Shown one piece after another: positions 23,228 to 31,910 of a DNA stretch of 36,289 bases. Source of the DNA: CALKXV01 sp964632495 (GTDB lineage: Bacteria > Pseudomonadota > Alphaproteobacteria > Rhodobacterales > Rhodobacteraceae); NCBI GenBank assembly GCA_964632495.1, contig CAZWDS010000030.1, positions 1 through 36,289 of the forward strand, written 5' to 3'. The first letter of the stretch is position 1, and each line of letters begins with the position of its first letter. The notes beneath the pieces are model-generated. The model made no database searches. It saw nothing but the letters and a program-made list of their open reading frames with translations, and was not told the origin of the DNA. The position numbers and the translations under genes were made by a program.

Positions 23228-23935
23228 TCAGGCCAATCCCATAGCCTGATGCACCCGCGCGCGCGTCTCGTTTGAAAGGTTCATACCCTCGGCCAGCTTG
23301 TTCAGATAATCCGCTTCGGCCGGTTTATCGACGCGAACGGTCATCAATGCAGTGGCATAGACCTGAGCCGCCATCTGATCTGACGTATCTCGCGCCAAAG
23401 CCATGGGATCGACAGGCGCGTCCATTTCTTCTTCGATGAAAGCGCGTTCCTGTGCGTCCAGATCACCAAGCTGTTCCAGAATGGTCTTACGCTCTTCAGC
23501 GTCGATCTCTCCATCGGACTTTGCGGCCTGAATCATCGCGCGGATCATCAGCTTGGCGTTGGCTTCCATGGCGTCCGTGGCAACCGTTGTGCCTGTCATC
23601 GCGTCAATCATGCTGCTGGTCTGTTCAGCGCCACCTGCCATGCCGCCCCCAAGGGCCGACATCAAGCCACCAACCCCAGACATGCCGGCCATGCCTCCGG
23701 CACCACCTGCGCTGGCTTGTCCCATGAACTGATCGCGCATGGATTTCAACTGATCAGTCGGCAGACCCATCTTTTCCATCATGTCAAAGGCCTGATCGCT
23801 CATCTCGGCCATTTGGGGATTTGTGCGCATCGCGTCCTTCACACCATCCATACCGCCCATCTCATTGTATTTCGAATGGCCCTTAGCAGCCGCGAAACCG
23901 GCAGCAAGAGTGGCAAGCGTTTTGACGAAACTCAT
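23228..23935 (-). CDS. DUF533/TerB-like protein
   Basis: A 235-residue protein of the YebE/DUF533 type. The N-terminal 65 residues are Met/Lys-rich and helical; residues 74-104 are a Gly/Met/Ala/Ser linker (MGQASAGGAGGMAGMSG and so on); residues 105-235 carry the all-helical TerB-like domain with KSDGEIDAEERKTIL (about 139-153), an acidic segment that in TerB relatives binds metal. Function is unknown. ATG 23935 is preceded by AAAGGAGA; the ORF could be read 43 codons further upstream, but that part would overlap rnpB and has no ribosome site. Confidence 0.85.
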   Translation of the reverse strand: MSFVKTLATLAAGFAAAKGHSKYNEMGGMDGVKDAMRTNPQMAEMSDQAFDMMEKMGLPTDQLKSMRDQFMGQASAGGAGGMAGMSGVGGLMSALGGGMAGGAEQTSSMIDAMTGTTVATDAMEANAKLMIRAMIQAAKSDGEIDAEERKTILEQLGDLDAQERAFIEEEMDAPVDPMALARDTSDQMAAQVYATALMTVRVDKPAEADYLNKLAEGMNLSNETRARVHQAMGLA

Positions 23936-24011
23936 GGAAATCTCCTTTGGTGGTCCAGATCTAGCAACATTCTTGACCACGAGCCTGTCATGAATGAGAG
24001 GAAAAGGGAAA

Positions 24012-24364
24012 TATGCGGATGGCCTGTAAGCCGGATTTTGTACCTGTTTCCAGGCGATGACCATTCATCTGGCCCTGCTGTTGCCAACAGGGTCTAGCTG
24101 CCAACCCGGGTCTCGGGGCCGAAGCTGCCCGCGGGTGAGACCCCTATTCGGCATTGCTCCTGGTGGGGCTTGCCTTGCCGGTCCGGTTACCCGTCCCGCG
24201 GTGCGCTCTTACCGCACCGTTTCACCATCACCCTGACACGCAGGGCAGTCTGTTCTCTGTGGCGCTGTCCCTCGGGTTGCCCCGGCCGGGCGTTACCCGG
24301 CACCATTGCTTCGTGGAGTCCGGACTTTCCTCGCTTTGACACGCGGTCATCCGGCCATCCGCAT
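24012..24364 (-). ncRNA. rnpB: RNase P RNA, bacterial type A
   Basis: About 350 nt, the catalytic RNA that removes 5' leaders from tRNA precursors. The P1 helix pairs GCGGATGGCC (at 24353-24362 on plus as its complement) with GGCCATCCGC at the 3' end (24015-24024). The universal 5' core GAGGAAAGTCCGGACTCC is visible near 24330, and the 3' core ACAAAATCCGGCTTA near 24040. A promoter lies directly upstream, and the T-rich stretch after P1 marks the 3' end. Both ends are good to a few bases. Confidence 0.95.
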
Positions 24365-24369
24365 CATGG

Positions 24370-24398
24370 CTCATATGGGGATTGTTTTCTGGGGTCAA
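24370..24398 (-). promoter_or_regulatory. Promoter of rnpB
   Basis: On minus: -35 TTGACC, 17-bp spacer, -10 TATGAG. Seven bases later falls on the predicted RNA 5' end near 24364. Confidence 0.75.
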
Positions 24399-24437
24399 AG
24401 GGTTTGCGCCGGGCTTTGGCCGTCGCGGTGCCCGAAC

Positions 24438-24498
24438 TTTCTGACGAAAATCCGGGGGCTGGGGGCGCTGCCCCCACGGCTTTTGGCAAGAGGAAGGA
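24438..24498 (-). repeat. Intergenic repeat copy R5
   Basis: On minus: TCCTTCCTCTTGCCAAAAGCC, then TG and the hairpin GGGGGC-AGC-GCCCCC (24461-24475 on plus). On plus a second, degenerate box TTTCTGACGAAAATCCGGGGG (24438-24458) approaches the same hairpin from the other side. It begins next to the amidase stop. Confidence 0.65.
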
Positions 24499-25206
24499 CT
24501 AAAGAGATTGAAGCGGACCCGAACCGCCCGAATTCGCGCTTTGGGTCGATGCATCTGCGGCGTACTGGCGGGCCAGCCCGGCCATCATTGCACTATCCGC
24601 TGCAGACAAGGGACCTGTGGCATCAGGGCGGAACCTTTGACGAAACGCTTCTAAAACAACGGCTTCGCCTTTTTCTGTTGGGTAGCCAAAACGGGCCGCG
24701 TCAGACAGAAACTCGGTCGGAATGGCAGGCTCGGGCCAGATCGAGACACCGGCGTCCACCAACCGAGGCCAATCGAACAAACGGCCGGGATCGCGCTTTC
24801 GTTCGGGCGCCATATCAGAATGACCAATCACAGCCTTGGGTGGAAGATCGTGGCGGTCTAGCAGATCTGACAAAAGAGCCTGAAGCGTGGTCATCAGCGG
24901 TTTTGGGAAAGGTGAGCTGCCATCGTTGTCAAGTTCGATCCCGATCGAGCGCGAATTGACATCATCCTGTCCGCCCCAAGTTCCAGCACCTGCGTGCCAT
25001 GCGCGTTTGCTTTCGTCCACAATCCGGAAAAGCGCGCCGTCCTCTGCAATCAGATAATGGGCCGAGACTTCGCAGTCTGGATCACAAAGACGGCTGATCG
25101 CATCATCGCAGCCCGACATCGCCGTATAGTGCAGCACAATCAGCGACACCGAAGCACCGGCTGGCCGCTCGCCGAAATTTGGAGAGGGACGGTCGATGAT
25201 GTCCAT
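24499..25206 (-). CDS. N-acetylmuramoyl-L-alanine amidase (AmiD type)
   Basis: A 235-residue Amidase_2-fold enzyme that cuts the lactyl-peptide bond of peptidoglycan or muropeptides. Zinc ligands are H26 (VLHYTAM), H129 (IGHSDM) and D139 (KRDPG); SAHYLI (48-53) and SIGIELDN (88-95) are further family blocks. No signal peptide or lipobox is visible, so it may act in the cytoplasm as an AmpD-like recycling enzyme despite AmiD-like sequence. ATG 25206 is chosen with GGGTCAG upstream; the upstream in-frame extension is antisense-like and overlaps the previous gene. It follows the Excalibur lipoprotein gene after 10 bp. Confidence 0.9.
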   Translation of the reverse strand: MDIIDRPSPNFGERPAGASVSLIVLHYTAMSGCDDAISRLCDPDCEVSAHYLIAEDGALFRIVDESKRAWHAGAGTWGGQDDVNSRSIGIELDNDGSSPFPKPLMTTLQALLSDLLDRHDLPPKAVIGHSDMAPERKRDPGRLFDWPRLVDAGVSIWPEPAIPTEFLSDAARFGYPTEKGEAVVLEAFRQRFRPDATGPLSAADSAMMAGLARQYAADASTQSANSGGSGPLQSL

Positions 25207-25216
25207 GCGCTGACCC

Positions 25217-25924
25217 TTAATTCCGGGCGTTGCGGAAAGGCGTTGGATCCCAGCGGCACGCAAAACCGTCACCATCCGGGTCAAGACCTTCTCTGTCACG
25301 CTGCGGCCCGCCACTTGCAAGGAAGGCGGCTTGGGCCTGATCTGACGAGCCGTATTCCGCACAGGCGCGACGGAACCGATCTTCATTGAACCGACCCGAG
25401 CGGTTGTAAGCCGGTTCGCCCACCCCGTTGCTGGTGGATAAGGCAAAGGCCACGATATTGGGGCCCGAGCCACCCGGACGATCCGGAAGGGCTTCTGGTG
25501 CATCGATTTGCATCGCCTGACGCTGCCTTAGAATGCGCTCGCGGTCGCTTTCGATGGTTTCTCGCGAACTGACGGCATCAAAGCTCTGTTCATCCGAAAT
25601 GGTCGGACTGTTCGTCACAATACCTGCAGCGGCCAAAGGCTCGCCCGTCTGTGTGCCGGGTTGGGCGGCCGATTGCGTGGATGCGACGGACTGACCGGAG
25701 GTGCTGTTCAACACATTCAGCGTGTCTGCGGCAATCGCGCGGTCATCCAAATCACTGGCAGTTCCGGTTTCCAATTCCTGATCGCGCGCCGCACGTTGTG
25801 CTGCAAAATCATTTGGCGTTCCAAAGCCGACGCCTCGGTTTGCATTGGGATTGCTGTCGGGAATACTGCTTGAACACGCCGTCACGACGCCAAGCGCCGC
25901 TATCGCTACCATTCGAATAATCAT
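25217..25924 (-). CDS. Lipoprotein with C-terminal Excalibur domain
   Basis: A 235-residue predicted lipoprotein: signal peptide with lipobox VTAC (about Cys17), a long low-complexity Ser/Gln/Ala/Asp-rich linker (about 20-170), and a C-terminal Excalibur-type calcium-binding motif DPDGDGFAC (about 219-227), with another Cys at CAEYG to pair. The linker is typical of envelope-spanning lipoproteins. It is followed after 10 bp by the amidase gene and preceded by gatA after 38 bp, so it may share the gatCA transcript. A peptidoglycan-associated role is inferred from the neighbour only. Confidence 0.8.
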   Translation of the reverse strand: MIIRMVAIAALGVVTACSSSIPDSNPNANRGVGFGTPNDFAAQRAARDQELETGTASDLDDRAIAADTLNVLNSTSGQSVASTQSAAQPGTQTGEPLAAAGIVTNSPTISDEQSFDAVSSRETIESDRERILRQRQAMQIDAPEALPDRPGGSGPNIVAFALSTSNGVGEPAYNRSGRFNEDRFRRACAEYGSSDQAQAAFLASGGPQRDREGLDPDGDGFACRWDPTPFRNARN

Positions 25925-25962
25925 CTCTGCTCTGCCTTTTGTTCTTTGGCTTTTGCCAAAGA

Positions 25963-27441
25963 TTACCACCATTTTGCCGGTTTTGCCACAAATCCTGCGC
26001 GATCTTCTAAGGCCTGCGCGAAATTCAGCAACTCGCCTTCTTCCCAAGGCTTTCCGATCAATTGTAACCCCAAAGGCAATCCGTCCGTGTCCAACCCGGC
26101 TGGCACCGCAATCCCCGGTAAACCTGCAAGGTTCACAGTCACGGTGAAAACGTCGTTCAGGTACATTTGCACCGGATCATCAAAGGTTTTGCCCAGCGGG
26201 AAGGCCGCAGAAGGGGTGGCGGGCGTCAGGATGGCGTCGATGCCCTCCGCAAAGACATCTTCAAAGTCTTTCTTGATCAAGGCCCGCACACGCCGCGCGC
26301 GGTTGTAATAGGCGTCGTAAAAGCCCGCCGACAACACATACGTCCCGATCATGACGCGACGCTTCACCTCGTCGCCAAAACCTTCGGCGCGGGTTTTTTC
26401 GTACATTTCGGTGATGCCATCGCCCTGACCAAGCTTGGCACGGTGACCATAGCGCACGCCGTCATACCGCGCGAGGTTCGACGACGCTTCCGCAGGGGCC
26501 ACCACGTAATAGGCAGGCAGTGCGTATTTGGTGTGCGGTAGCGAGATATCCCTGATCACCGCGCCCGCGTCTTCCAACATTGCACGGCCCTCGGCCCACA
26601 GGTTCTCGATATCGTCAGACATACCGTCCATCCGATATTCTTTCGGGATACCAATCACTTTGCCTTTGATATCGCCGGTCAGCATGGCCTCGAAATTCGG
26701 AACTGGAAGGTCTGCGCTGGTCGAATCTTTCGGGTCATGACCACACATGGCTTCCAACATGATCGCCGCATCGCGCACCGATTTGGTCATCGGCCCGGCC
26801 TGATCCAGTGACGAGGCAAAGGCGATGATACCCCAACGGCTGACCCGGCCATAGGTGGGCTTGATGCCCGTGATGCCTGCGAAAGCCGCGGGCTGGCGGA
26901 TCGACCCGCCCGTGTCGGTGCCCGTGGCGGCCAGACACAGATCGGCAGCCACAGCGCTGGCGGACCCACCCGAGGATCCCCCCGGCGTCAGTTCGGTATC
27001 GCCCAGTTTCCATGGATTCACCGCGTTGCCATAAACGCTGGTTTCGTTCGACGACCCCATAGCGAATTCGTCCATGTTCAGCTTGCCCGTCATCACGGCA
27101 CCCGCTTCGAAAAGCTGAGTGGTGACTGTGCTTTCGTACTCGGGCTTGAAGCCTTCCAAAATGCCGCTGGCCGCTTGCGAGGCAACACCTTCAGTACAGA
27201 ACAAGTCTTTGATCCCAAGTGGAATTCCGCACAGATCAGGCGCGTCACCCTTGGCAAGCCGCGCATCCGCTGCTTTTGCTTGTTCGCGCGCCAATTCCGC
27301 CGTGGAATGAACAACCGCGTTCAGGGCTGCGGCCTCTTCGGTGGCGTTCAAACAGGCCTCGGTCAACTCGACGCTGGTGATCTCGCCACCGCGCAACTTG
27401 TCACGGGCATCCGCGATGGTGAGTTTGTTCAGATCGCTCAT
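25963..27441 (-). CDS. gatA: Asp/Glu-tRNA amidotransferase subunit GatA
   Basis: A 492-residue amidase subunit of GatCAB, which converts misacylated Glu-tRNA-Gln (and Asp-tRNA-Asn) to the correct aminoacyl-tRNA by releasing ammonia from glutamine. The Ser-cisSer-Lys triad is visible: K78 (LGIKDLF), S156 (PGGSSGGS) and nucleophile S180 (TDTGGSIRQP). Full length. ATG 27441 follows the gatC stop by three bases with GGAG inside gatC's end. gatB is not in the window. Confidence 0.97.
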   Translation of the reverse strand: MSDLNKLTIADARDKLRGGEITSVELTEACLNATEEAAALNAVVHSTAELAREQAKAADARLAKGDAPDLCGIPLGIKDLFCTEGVASQAASGILEGFKPEYESTVTTQLFEAGAVMTGKLNMDEFAMGSSNETSVYGNAVNPWKLGDTELTPGGSSGGSASAVAADLCLAATGTDTGGSIRQPAAFAGITGIKPTYGRVSRWGIIAFASSLDQAGPMTKSVRDAAIMLEAMCGHDPKDSTSADLPVPNFEAMLTGDIKGKVIGIPKEYRMDGMSDDIENLWAEGRAMLEDAGAVIRDISLPHTKYALPAYYVVAPAEASSNLARYDGVRYGHRAKLGQGDGITEMYEKTRAEGFGDEVKRRVMIGTYVLSAGFYDAYYNRARRVRALIKKDFEDVFAEGIDAILTPATPSAAFPLGKTFDDPVQMYLNDVFTVTVNLAGLPGIAVPAGLDTDGLPLGLQLIGKPWEEGELLNFAQALEDRAGFVAKPAKWW

Positions 27442-27444
27442 GAC

Positions 27445-27732
27445 TTACTCCACCACTTTCGGAACGGCGAAAAAGCCTTCGCGGACGTCAGGCGCATTGG
27501 CCAGCACTTTTTCGGCCTGATTGCCGTCCGTCACCACATCTTCGCGTCGTTTCAAACGCATAGGCGTGACACTGGTCATCGGCTCGACCCCATCAACATC
27601 AACCTCGTTCAATTGCTCAACAAAGCCCAGGATAGCGTTGAATTCTCCGGCCAGAGCGGGAAGATCTTCTTCTTCAACCTTGATCCGGGCCAGTTTCGCC
27701 ACGCGGCGTGCGGTGTCGTTGTCGATGGACAT
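27445..27732 (-). CDS. gatC: Asp/Glu-tRNA amidotransferase subunit GatC
   Basis: A 95-residue small subunit that wraps around GatA and GatB. Family blocks: TARRVAKLARIKVEEEDL near the start, EFNAILGFVEQLNEVDVDGVEPMTS in the middle, LRxDxV-like RREDVVTDG and the C-terminal FFAVPKVVE. ATG 27732 is preceded by GAGAG; an upstream in-frame start (27798) would add 22 unrelated residues. Its stop is three bases before gatA, so translation is coupled. It is divergent from trpB with 154 bp between them. Confidence 0.95.
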   Translation of the reverse strand: MSIDNDTARRVAKLARIKVEEEDLPALAGEFNAILGFVEQLNEVDVDGVEPMTSVTPMRLKRREDVVTDGNQAEKVLANAPDVREGFFAVPKVVE

Positions 27733-27886
27733 GGGCGCTCTCTCTTTGACAGTCGCGCTGATGTAGCGTGCAAGCCCCGCGATGCCAAGCCTTGCCACGA
27801 AGATCTCGCCTGTCGCGACACGAAGTCTGCTTGCCTCTGGCGGGGGCTGGCGCTAGGTCTTTCAGGCCAAAAAGGAGCGTCTTACA

Positions 27887-29119
27887 ATGGCCAACGACCT
27901 ATTCAACAGCTTCATGACCGGACCCGATGAAAACGGTCGTTTCGGCGATTTCGGTGGTCGTTTTGTCAGTGAAACCCTGATGCCGCTGATCCTTGAGCTT
28001 GAGGCGCAATACGAACGCGCCAAAACCGACGACAGTTTCTGGGCCGAAATGCACGATCTTTGGACGCATTATGTGGGCCGCCCTTCGCCGCTTTATTTCG
28101 CCGAACGGCTGACAGAACGGTTGGGCGGCGCGAAAATCTATCTAAAACGCGACGAGCTGAACCACACCGGCGCGCACAAAATCAACAATGTTCTGGGCCA
28201 GATCATTCTGGCGCGTCGCATGGGCAAAACCCGGATTATCGCCGAAACCGGCGCGGGACAGCACGGTGTGGCAACGGCGACGGTCTGCGCCAAGTTTGGC
28301 CTGAAATGCATCGTTTACATGGGCGCGCACGACGTTGAACGCCAAAAGCCGAACGTGTTCCGCATGAAACTGTTGGGCGCCGAAGTGGTGCCCGTAACCT
28401 CGGGCCGTGGCACTTTGAAGGACGCGATGAACGACGCTTTGCGCGATTGGGTCACCAATGTGCGCGACACGTTTTATTGCATCGGCACCGTCGCAGGCCC
28501 CCATCCCTACCCCGCTATGGTGCGCGATTTTCAAGCGATCATCGGCAAAGAAGCCAAGGAACAGATGATGGCCGCCGAAGGGCGTTTGCCCGACACGATC
28601 ATCGCAGCCATTGGCGGCGGGTCGAACGCCATGGGGCTGTTCTTTCCGTTTCTGGACGACAAAGAGGTCAACATTATCGGCGTCGAAGCGGGCGGCAAAG
28701 GCGTGAACGCAAAGATGGAACACTGCGCCTCGCTCACCGGCGGACGCCCCGGCGTTTTGCATGGCAACCGCACCTACCTTCTGCAAGATGACGATGGCCA
28801 GATTTTGGAAGGCTTCAGCATTTCCGCCGGATTGGATTACCCCGGCATCGGCCCAGAACATTCCTGGCTACACGAGATCGGACGCGCGAAATACGTCTCG
28901 ATCACCGATGTCGAAGCCTTGGACGCCTTTCAACTGTCTTGCGAAACCGAAGGCATCATCCCGGCACTGGAACCATCCCACGCGCTGGCCCATGTCGCCA
29001 AGATCGCGCCCGATCTGCCCAAAGATCACATCATCTGCATGAATATGTGCGGCCGCGGCGACAAAGACATCTTCACGGTGGCCAAAGCCTTGGGCTGGGA
29101 AATGGCCGAGGCGGACTAA
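27887..29119 (+). CDS. trpB: Tryptophan synthase beta subunit
   Basis: A 410-residue PLP enzyme joining indole and serine. The Schiff-base lysine is K98 (NHTGAHKINN), the serine/catalytic loop ETGAGQHGVA follows, and GGGSNAMG binds the PLP phosphate. Length and motifs are those of the classical TrpB1 type that pairs with TrpA. AAGGAG precedes the ATG. trpA and trpF are not adjacent here; the next gene is convergent and unrelated. A short ORF upstream (27781) with one Trp codon is not a convincing attenuator. Confidence 0.97.
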   Translation: MANDLFNSFMTGPDENGRFGDFGGRFVSETLMPLILELEAQYERAKTDDSFWAEMHDLWTHYVGRPSPLYFAERLTERLGGAKIYLKRDELNHTGAHKINNVLGQIILARRMGKTRIIAETGAGQHGVATATVCAKFGLKCIVYMGAHDVERQKPNVFRMKLLGAEVVPVTSGRGTLKDAMNDALRDWVTNVRDTFYCIGTVAGPHPYPAMVRDFQAIIGKEAKEQMMAAEGRLPDTIIAAIGGGSNAMGLFFPFLDDKEVNIIGVEAGGKGVNAKMEHCASLTGGRPGVLHGNRTYLLQDDDGQILEGFSISAGLDYPGIGPEHSWLHEIGRAKYVSITDVEALDAFQLSCETEGIIPALEPSHALAHVAKIAPDLPKDHIICMNMCGRGDKDIFTVAKALGWEMAEAD

Positions 29120-29180
29120 AGGCCCAAGGCAGGCCCCTTGCCGCTTCTCTGTACGCGAACCGCTTTGATACTCACGCCCG

Positions 29181-29630
29181 TCAGCCAGATGCCTCGCGAC
29201 GCTGCCCACCGATCTGCTCGGCCCCATCGGCGCGGCGCACGCGCCACCGGGCTGCGTGCAATTGATAGCGGCGCACTGGCATATCGTTCTGGTCGAAATA
29301 CAATTTAACCCGCCAAATGCCTTCAACATTCAAAGGACAGCGCAGGTCCGACGCATGAGGCGGCGGCAGTCCGGCAGAGGTGTGACGAGATCGCGTGACA
29401 TTGATCAACTGATTCAGATGCGTCAGCAAAGGCCGGATCGCTTCATCCCGCTTAAAGACAAGCTCAACCTCGGCATTTTCCATATATCCCAATAGGATAA
29501 TATGCCCATCTTCAGTTATCTTTTTCTGCGGTGTCACCGCAACTTGCACGGATACAACCGTGCCACGCTGCGGTCGTGCGACACCGCCCTGATACGGGGT
29601 TTCGGACAGAGTTCTTCTTTGTGGTTCCAT
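29181..29630 (-). CDS. Unrecognised 149-residue protein
   Basis: Starts MEPQRRTLSETPYQ. No signal peptide, membrane segment, or motif I can name. The N-terminal 20 residues are basic and Gln/Arg/Pro-rich; residues 30-95 are probably a beta-rich fold (VVSVQVAVTPQKK, HIILLGYMENAEVELVF) and the C-terminus has WRVKLYFDQNDMPV and RWRVRRADG repeats of aromatic/basic strands. ATG 29630 is preferred over an in-frame start at 29783 because the extension would overlap the upstream membrane gene. It is the last gene of the moxR operon direction, 86 bp after the VWA protein; it could be an independent unit. Confidence 0.6.
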   Translation of the reverse strand: MEPQRRTLSETPYQGGVARPQRGTVVSVQVAVTPQKKITEDGHIILLGYMENAEVELVFKRDEAIRPLLTHLNQLINVTRSRHTSAGLPPPHASDLRCPLNVEGIWRVKLYFDQNDMPVRRYQLHAARWRVRRADGAEQIGGQRREASG

Positions 29631-29716
29631 GGGCGTTCTACCTGGCACTTTCTGCGCTATGACAACTTGATAGCCCGCAAGACCTGAACAATTTCCAAAG
29701 ATGCCGCAGAAATTTC

Positions 29717-31792
29717 CTAGCGGCGACCTTCCCAAAGCCATGCGCCAACCGCGAACAGCGATGCCAAAAGCAACATCGCCCAAGCTGGCAACAACGGCGA
29801 AACGCGAATGTCCGCCGTCAGATAAGCCTCGCGCGGAGTAATCCCAATCCAGCCGCGGCCAGAAGCCACCCGGCCTTCGCGCACACGCCGAATATCTGGC
29901 GCGCCCTCGCTGACACGATGCACACCACCGCGCGTCGCCTCAATCGCAGGTGCCAATACGTCACCACTTGCAATCGTGACTTCGAACTCTTTCGGGGCCG
30001 CCGGACCAAGCGCCACAACGCTTTCAAAATCACCCTCTTTCAACCGATAAAGCCCCATCTCGGGCCCAACGAAATCGGCCGCAAACCGCCCGGGCGAGAC
30101 TTCCTCCAAGGGCACAACCGTCACCACGCCATCTGGTCCGGTGATCTCAACCTCGCCAGCCTCTTCGCCCAAAGTGCGCCGCGTGATCGTCATCGTCTGA
30201 CCCTCGGCCAAAGCTGTCAGCGCTTCTTCTTCAAGGTCAGGTTCCTTCATCATCCAGTGCGCCAAGCGCCGCAACAACTCCAGCTGAGGGCCTCCGCCTT
30301 CAAAGCCACGCGACCACAGCCATGCATGATCCGACGCCAACAATGCCACACGCCCTTCACCCACACGGTCCAGCACCAGCAACGGCGCCTCATCCAATCC
30401 GGTCATCACCGCGTTGCCGGTCTCGCCCGGGCGCACATCCACCAATCGCGCCCACCGTCCCCAAGGGGCTGCGGCCTCGGCCTCCGGGTCAACAGGCGGC
30501 GTAAAACCTTCGGTCACCGGATGCCGTTGGCCCAGATCGGACACCTCCGGCAAGTAGAGTTCCTCGCGCACAATCCCCGTCGGCTCACCTGGCAGAATCT
30601 CGGACAGGGGCGAGCGGTAAATCGATTCCGCCGCCGCATAATCCGGCCCCGCAGCGACCAGCAAAGCACCACCGTCTTCCACATATTGCCGCACGTTATC
30701 CAGATAGATCGACGGCAGAATGCCACGACGTTTGTACCGGTCAAAAATGATCAGATCGAATTCGTGGATCTTGTCCAGAAACAACTCGCGCGTCGGAAAG
30801 GCGATCAGGCTCAGCTCGTTCACCGGCACCCCGTCCTGCTTTTCCGGCGGGCGCAAAATGGTGAAATGCACCAGATCAACGCTGGCATCCGACTTCAGCA
30901 AGTTCCGCCAGGTCCGTTCCCCCGCATGGGGTTCGCCCGAAACCAACAACACCCGCAACCGGTCACGCACGCCGTTGATCTGCACAACGGCGGCATTGTT
31001 CCGCATCGTCAATTCCCCCGGCTGCTCGGGCAAAGTGAACTGGATCACGTTCATGCCCCCATGGCGCAGGGTCACCGGCAGCTCAAGATCCTGACCAATC
31101 GGAACCTCAAAACTCTGAGGCTCTTCGCCATCCACCGCGATCTCCAACGTGGCCAGCTCGGGCAAGTCGGACGGCACAGCGCCCTGATCTTCGATCCGAA
31201 GAGTCAACGTGACCGGCTCATCAATAATCGCAAAAGCCGGCGCATTCTGAACGATCAAGCGCCGATCCCAATCGCTCTCTTCACCTGTCATCAACAAATG
31301 CAACGGAGCCGGCATATCCGGCAAACGCTCAATGTCGTGCAACTGACCGTCGCTCAACAAAATGGCGCCCGCCAACCGCGCCCGCGGCTCTTCGGCCATC
31401 GCATCGCTCAACGCCTGCATCAACAAGGTGCCCCGATTGCCGTCGCTGTCGCCCAAAGTCACAACGCGCAGTTCCGTGTTGGGCAAGGACGCAATCTCGG
31501 CCTCCACCTCGGCACGCGCCTCTGCGATCTGATCGGGGCGCACATCAATGCCCTGACTGGCGCTTTCATCCACCACCAGCAAAACAATGTCGCTCAAAGC
31601 CTCGCGATCTTCCAACTGCAACGACGGATTGGCCACCGCCAACAGCAACACGCCCAAAGCCAAAGCCCGAAGCCACCAGCCGGACAATCCGCGCCACATG
31701 GCAATGCCCACAAAGACCACAGCCAACGCCAAAGCCAGCCAAAGCACACCCCACGGCAACAACGGATCAAAGATAATACGGCCAGCGTCCAT
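29717..31792 (-). CDS. Membrane protein with VWA and GATase-like domains
   Basis: A 691-residue membrane protein. Two N-terminal helices (about 12-33 and 40-55) are followed by a VWA-like domain with DESAS at 75-79 (MIDAS DxSxS) and LLSDGQLHD. Then comes a long region whose middle resembles a class I glutamine amidotransferase-like fold (RVLLVSGEPHAGE, then FDLIIFDRYKRRG and VEDGGALLVAAGPDY); no catalytic Cys is evident, so it is probably non-enzymatic. A last helix (about 665-687) returns to the membrane. It is the fourth gene of the moxR operon, 118 bp after the DUF4159 gene, with repeat R6 in the gap. Start TTG 31798 is also possible (GGGAGG spacing fits it better). Confidence 0.75.
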   Translation of the reverse strand: MDAGRIIFDPLLPWGVLWLALALAVVFVGIAMWRGLSGWWLRALALGVLLLAVANPSLQLEDREALSDIVLLVVDESASQGIDVRPDQIAEARAEVEAEIASLPNTELRVVTLGDSDGNRGTLLMQALSDAMAEEPRARLAGAILLSDGQLHDIERLPDMPAPLHLLMTGEESDWDRRLIVQNAPAFAIIDEPVTLTLRIEDQGAVPSDLPELATLEIAVDGEEPQSFEVPIGQDLELPVTLRHGGMNVIQFTLPEQPGELTMRNNAAVVQINGVRDRLRVLLVSGEPHAGERTWRNLLKSDASVDLVHFTILRPPEKQDGVPVNELSLIAFPTRELFLDKIHEFDLIIFDRYKRRGILPSIYLDNVRQYVEDGGALLVAAGPDYAAAESIYRSPLSEILPGEPTGIVREELYLPEVSDLGQRHPVTEGFTPPVDPEAEAAAPWGRWARLVDVRPGETGNAVMTGLDEAPLLVLDRVGEGRVALLASDHAWLWSRGFEGGGPQLELLRRLAHWMMKEPDLEEEALTALAEGQTMTITRRTLGEEAGEVEITGPDGVVTVVPLEEVSPGRFAADFVGPEMGLYRLKEGDFESVVALGPAAPKEFEVTIASGDVLAPAIEATRGGVHRVSEGAPDIRRVREGRVASGRGWIGITPREAYLTADIRVSPLLPAWAMLLLASLFAVGAWLWEGRR

Positions 31793-31814
31793 CAGCAAAA
31801 AGCCTCCCTACGGC

Positions 31815-31876
31815 TTTCCTCTTGCCGAAAATACTTCAGGGGGGGCGAGCACCGCGAGCGGGGGACAGCGTCCCCC
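31815..31876 (+). repeat. Intergenic repeat copy R6
   Basis: On plus: TTTCCTCTTGCCGAAAATAC, TTCA and seven G's (31815-31845), a 14-bp spacer, then the hairpin GGGGGAC-AGC-GTCCCCC (31860-31876), identical in stem and loop to R1. It sits inside a minus-strand operon, between the DUF4159 gene and the VWA/GATase-like gene. Confidence 0.7.
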
Positions 31877-31910
31877 TTTGCCGCGACATCGCAGATGGCG
31901 CAAAACATAC

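Noticed and set aside
27781..27855. 24-codon ORF with one Trp codon upstream of trpB, considered as a leader peptide
   Set aside because: Only one Trp codon, a weak ribosome site and no clear alternative terminator/antiterminator pair.
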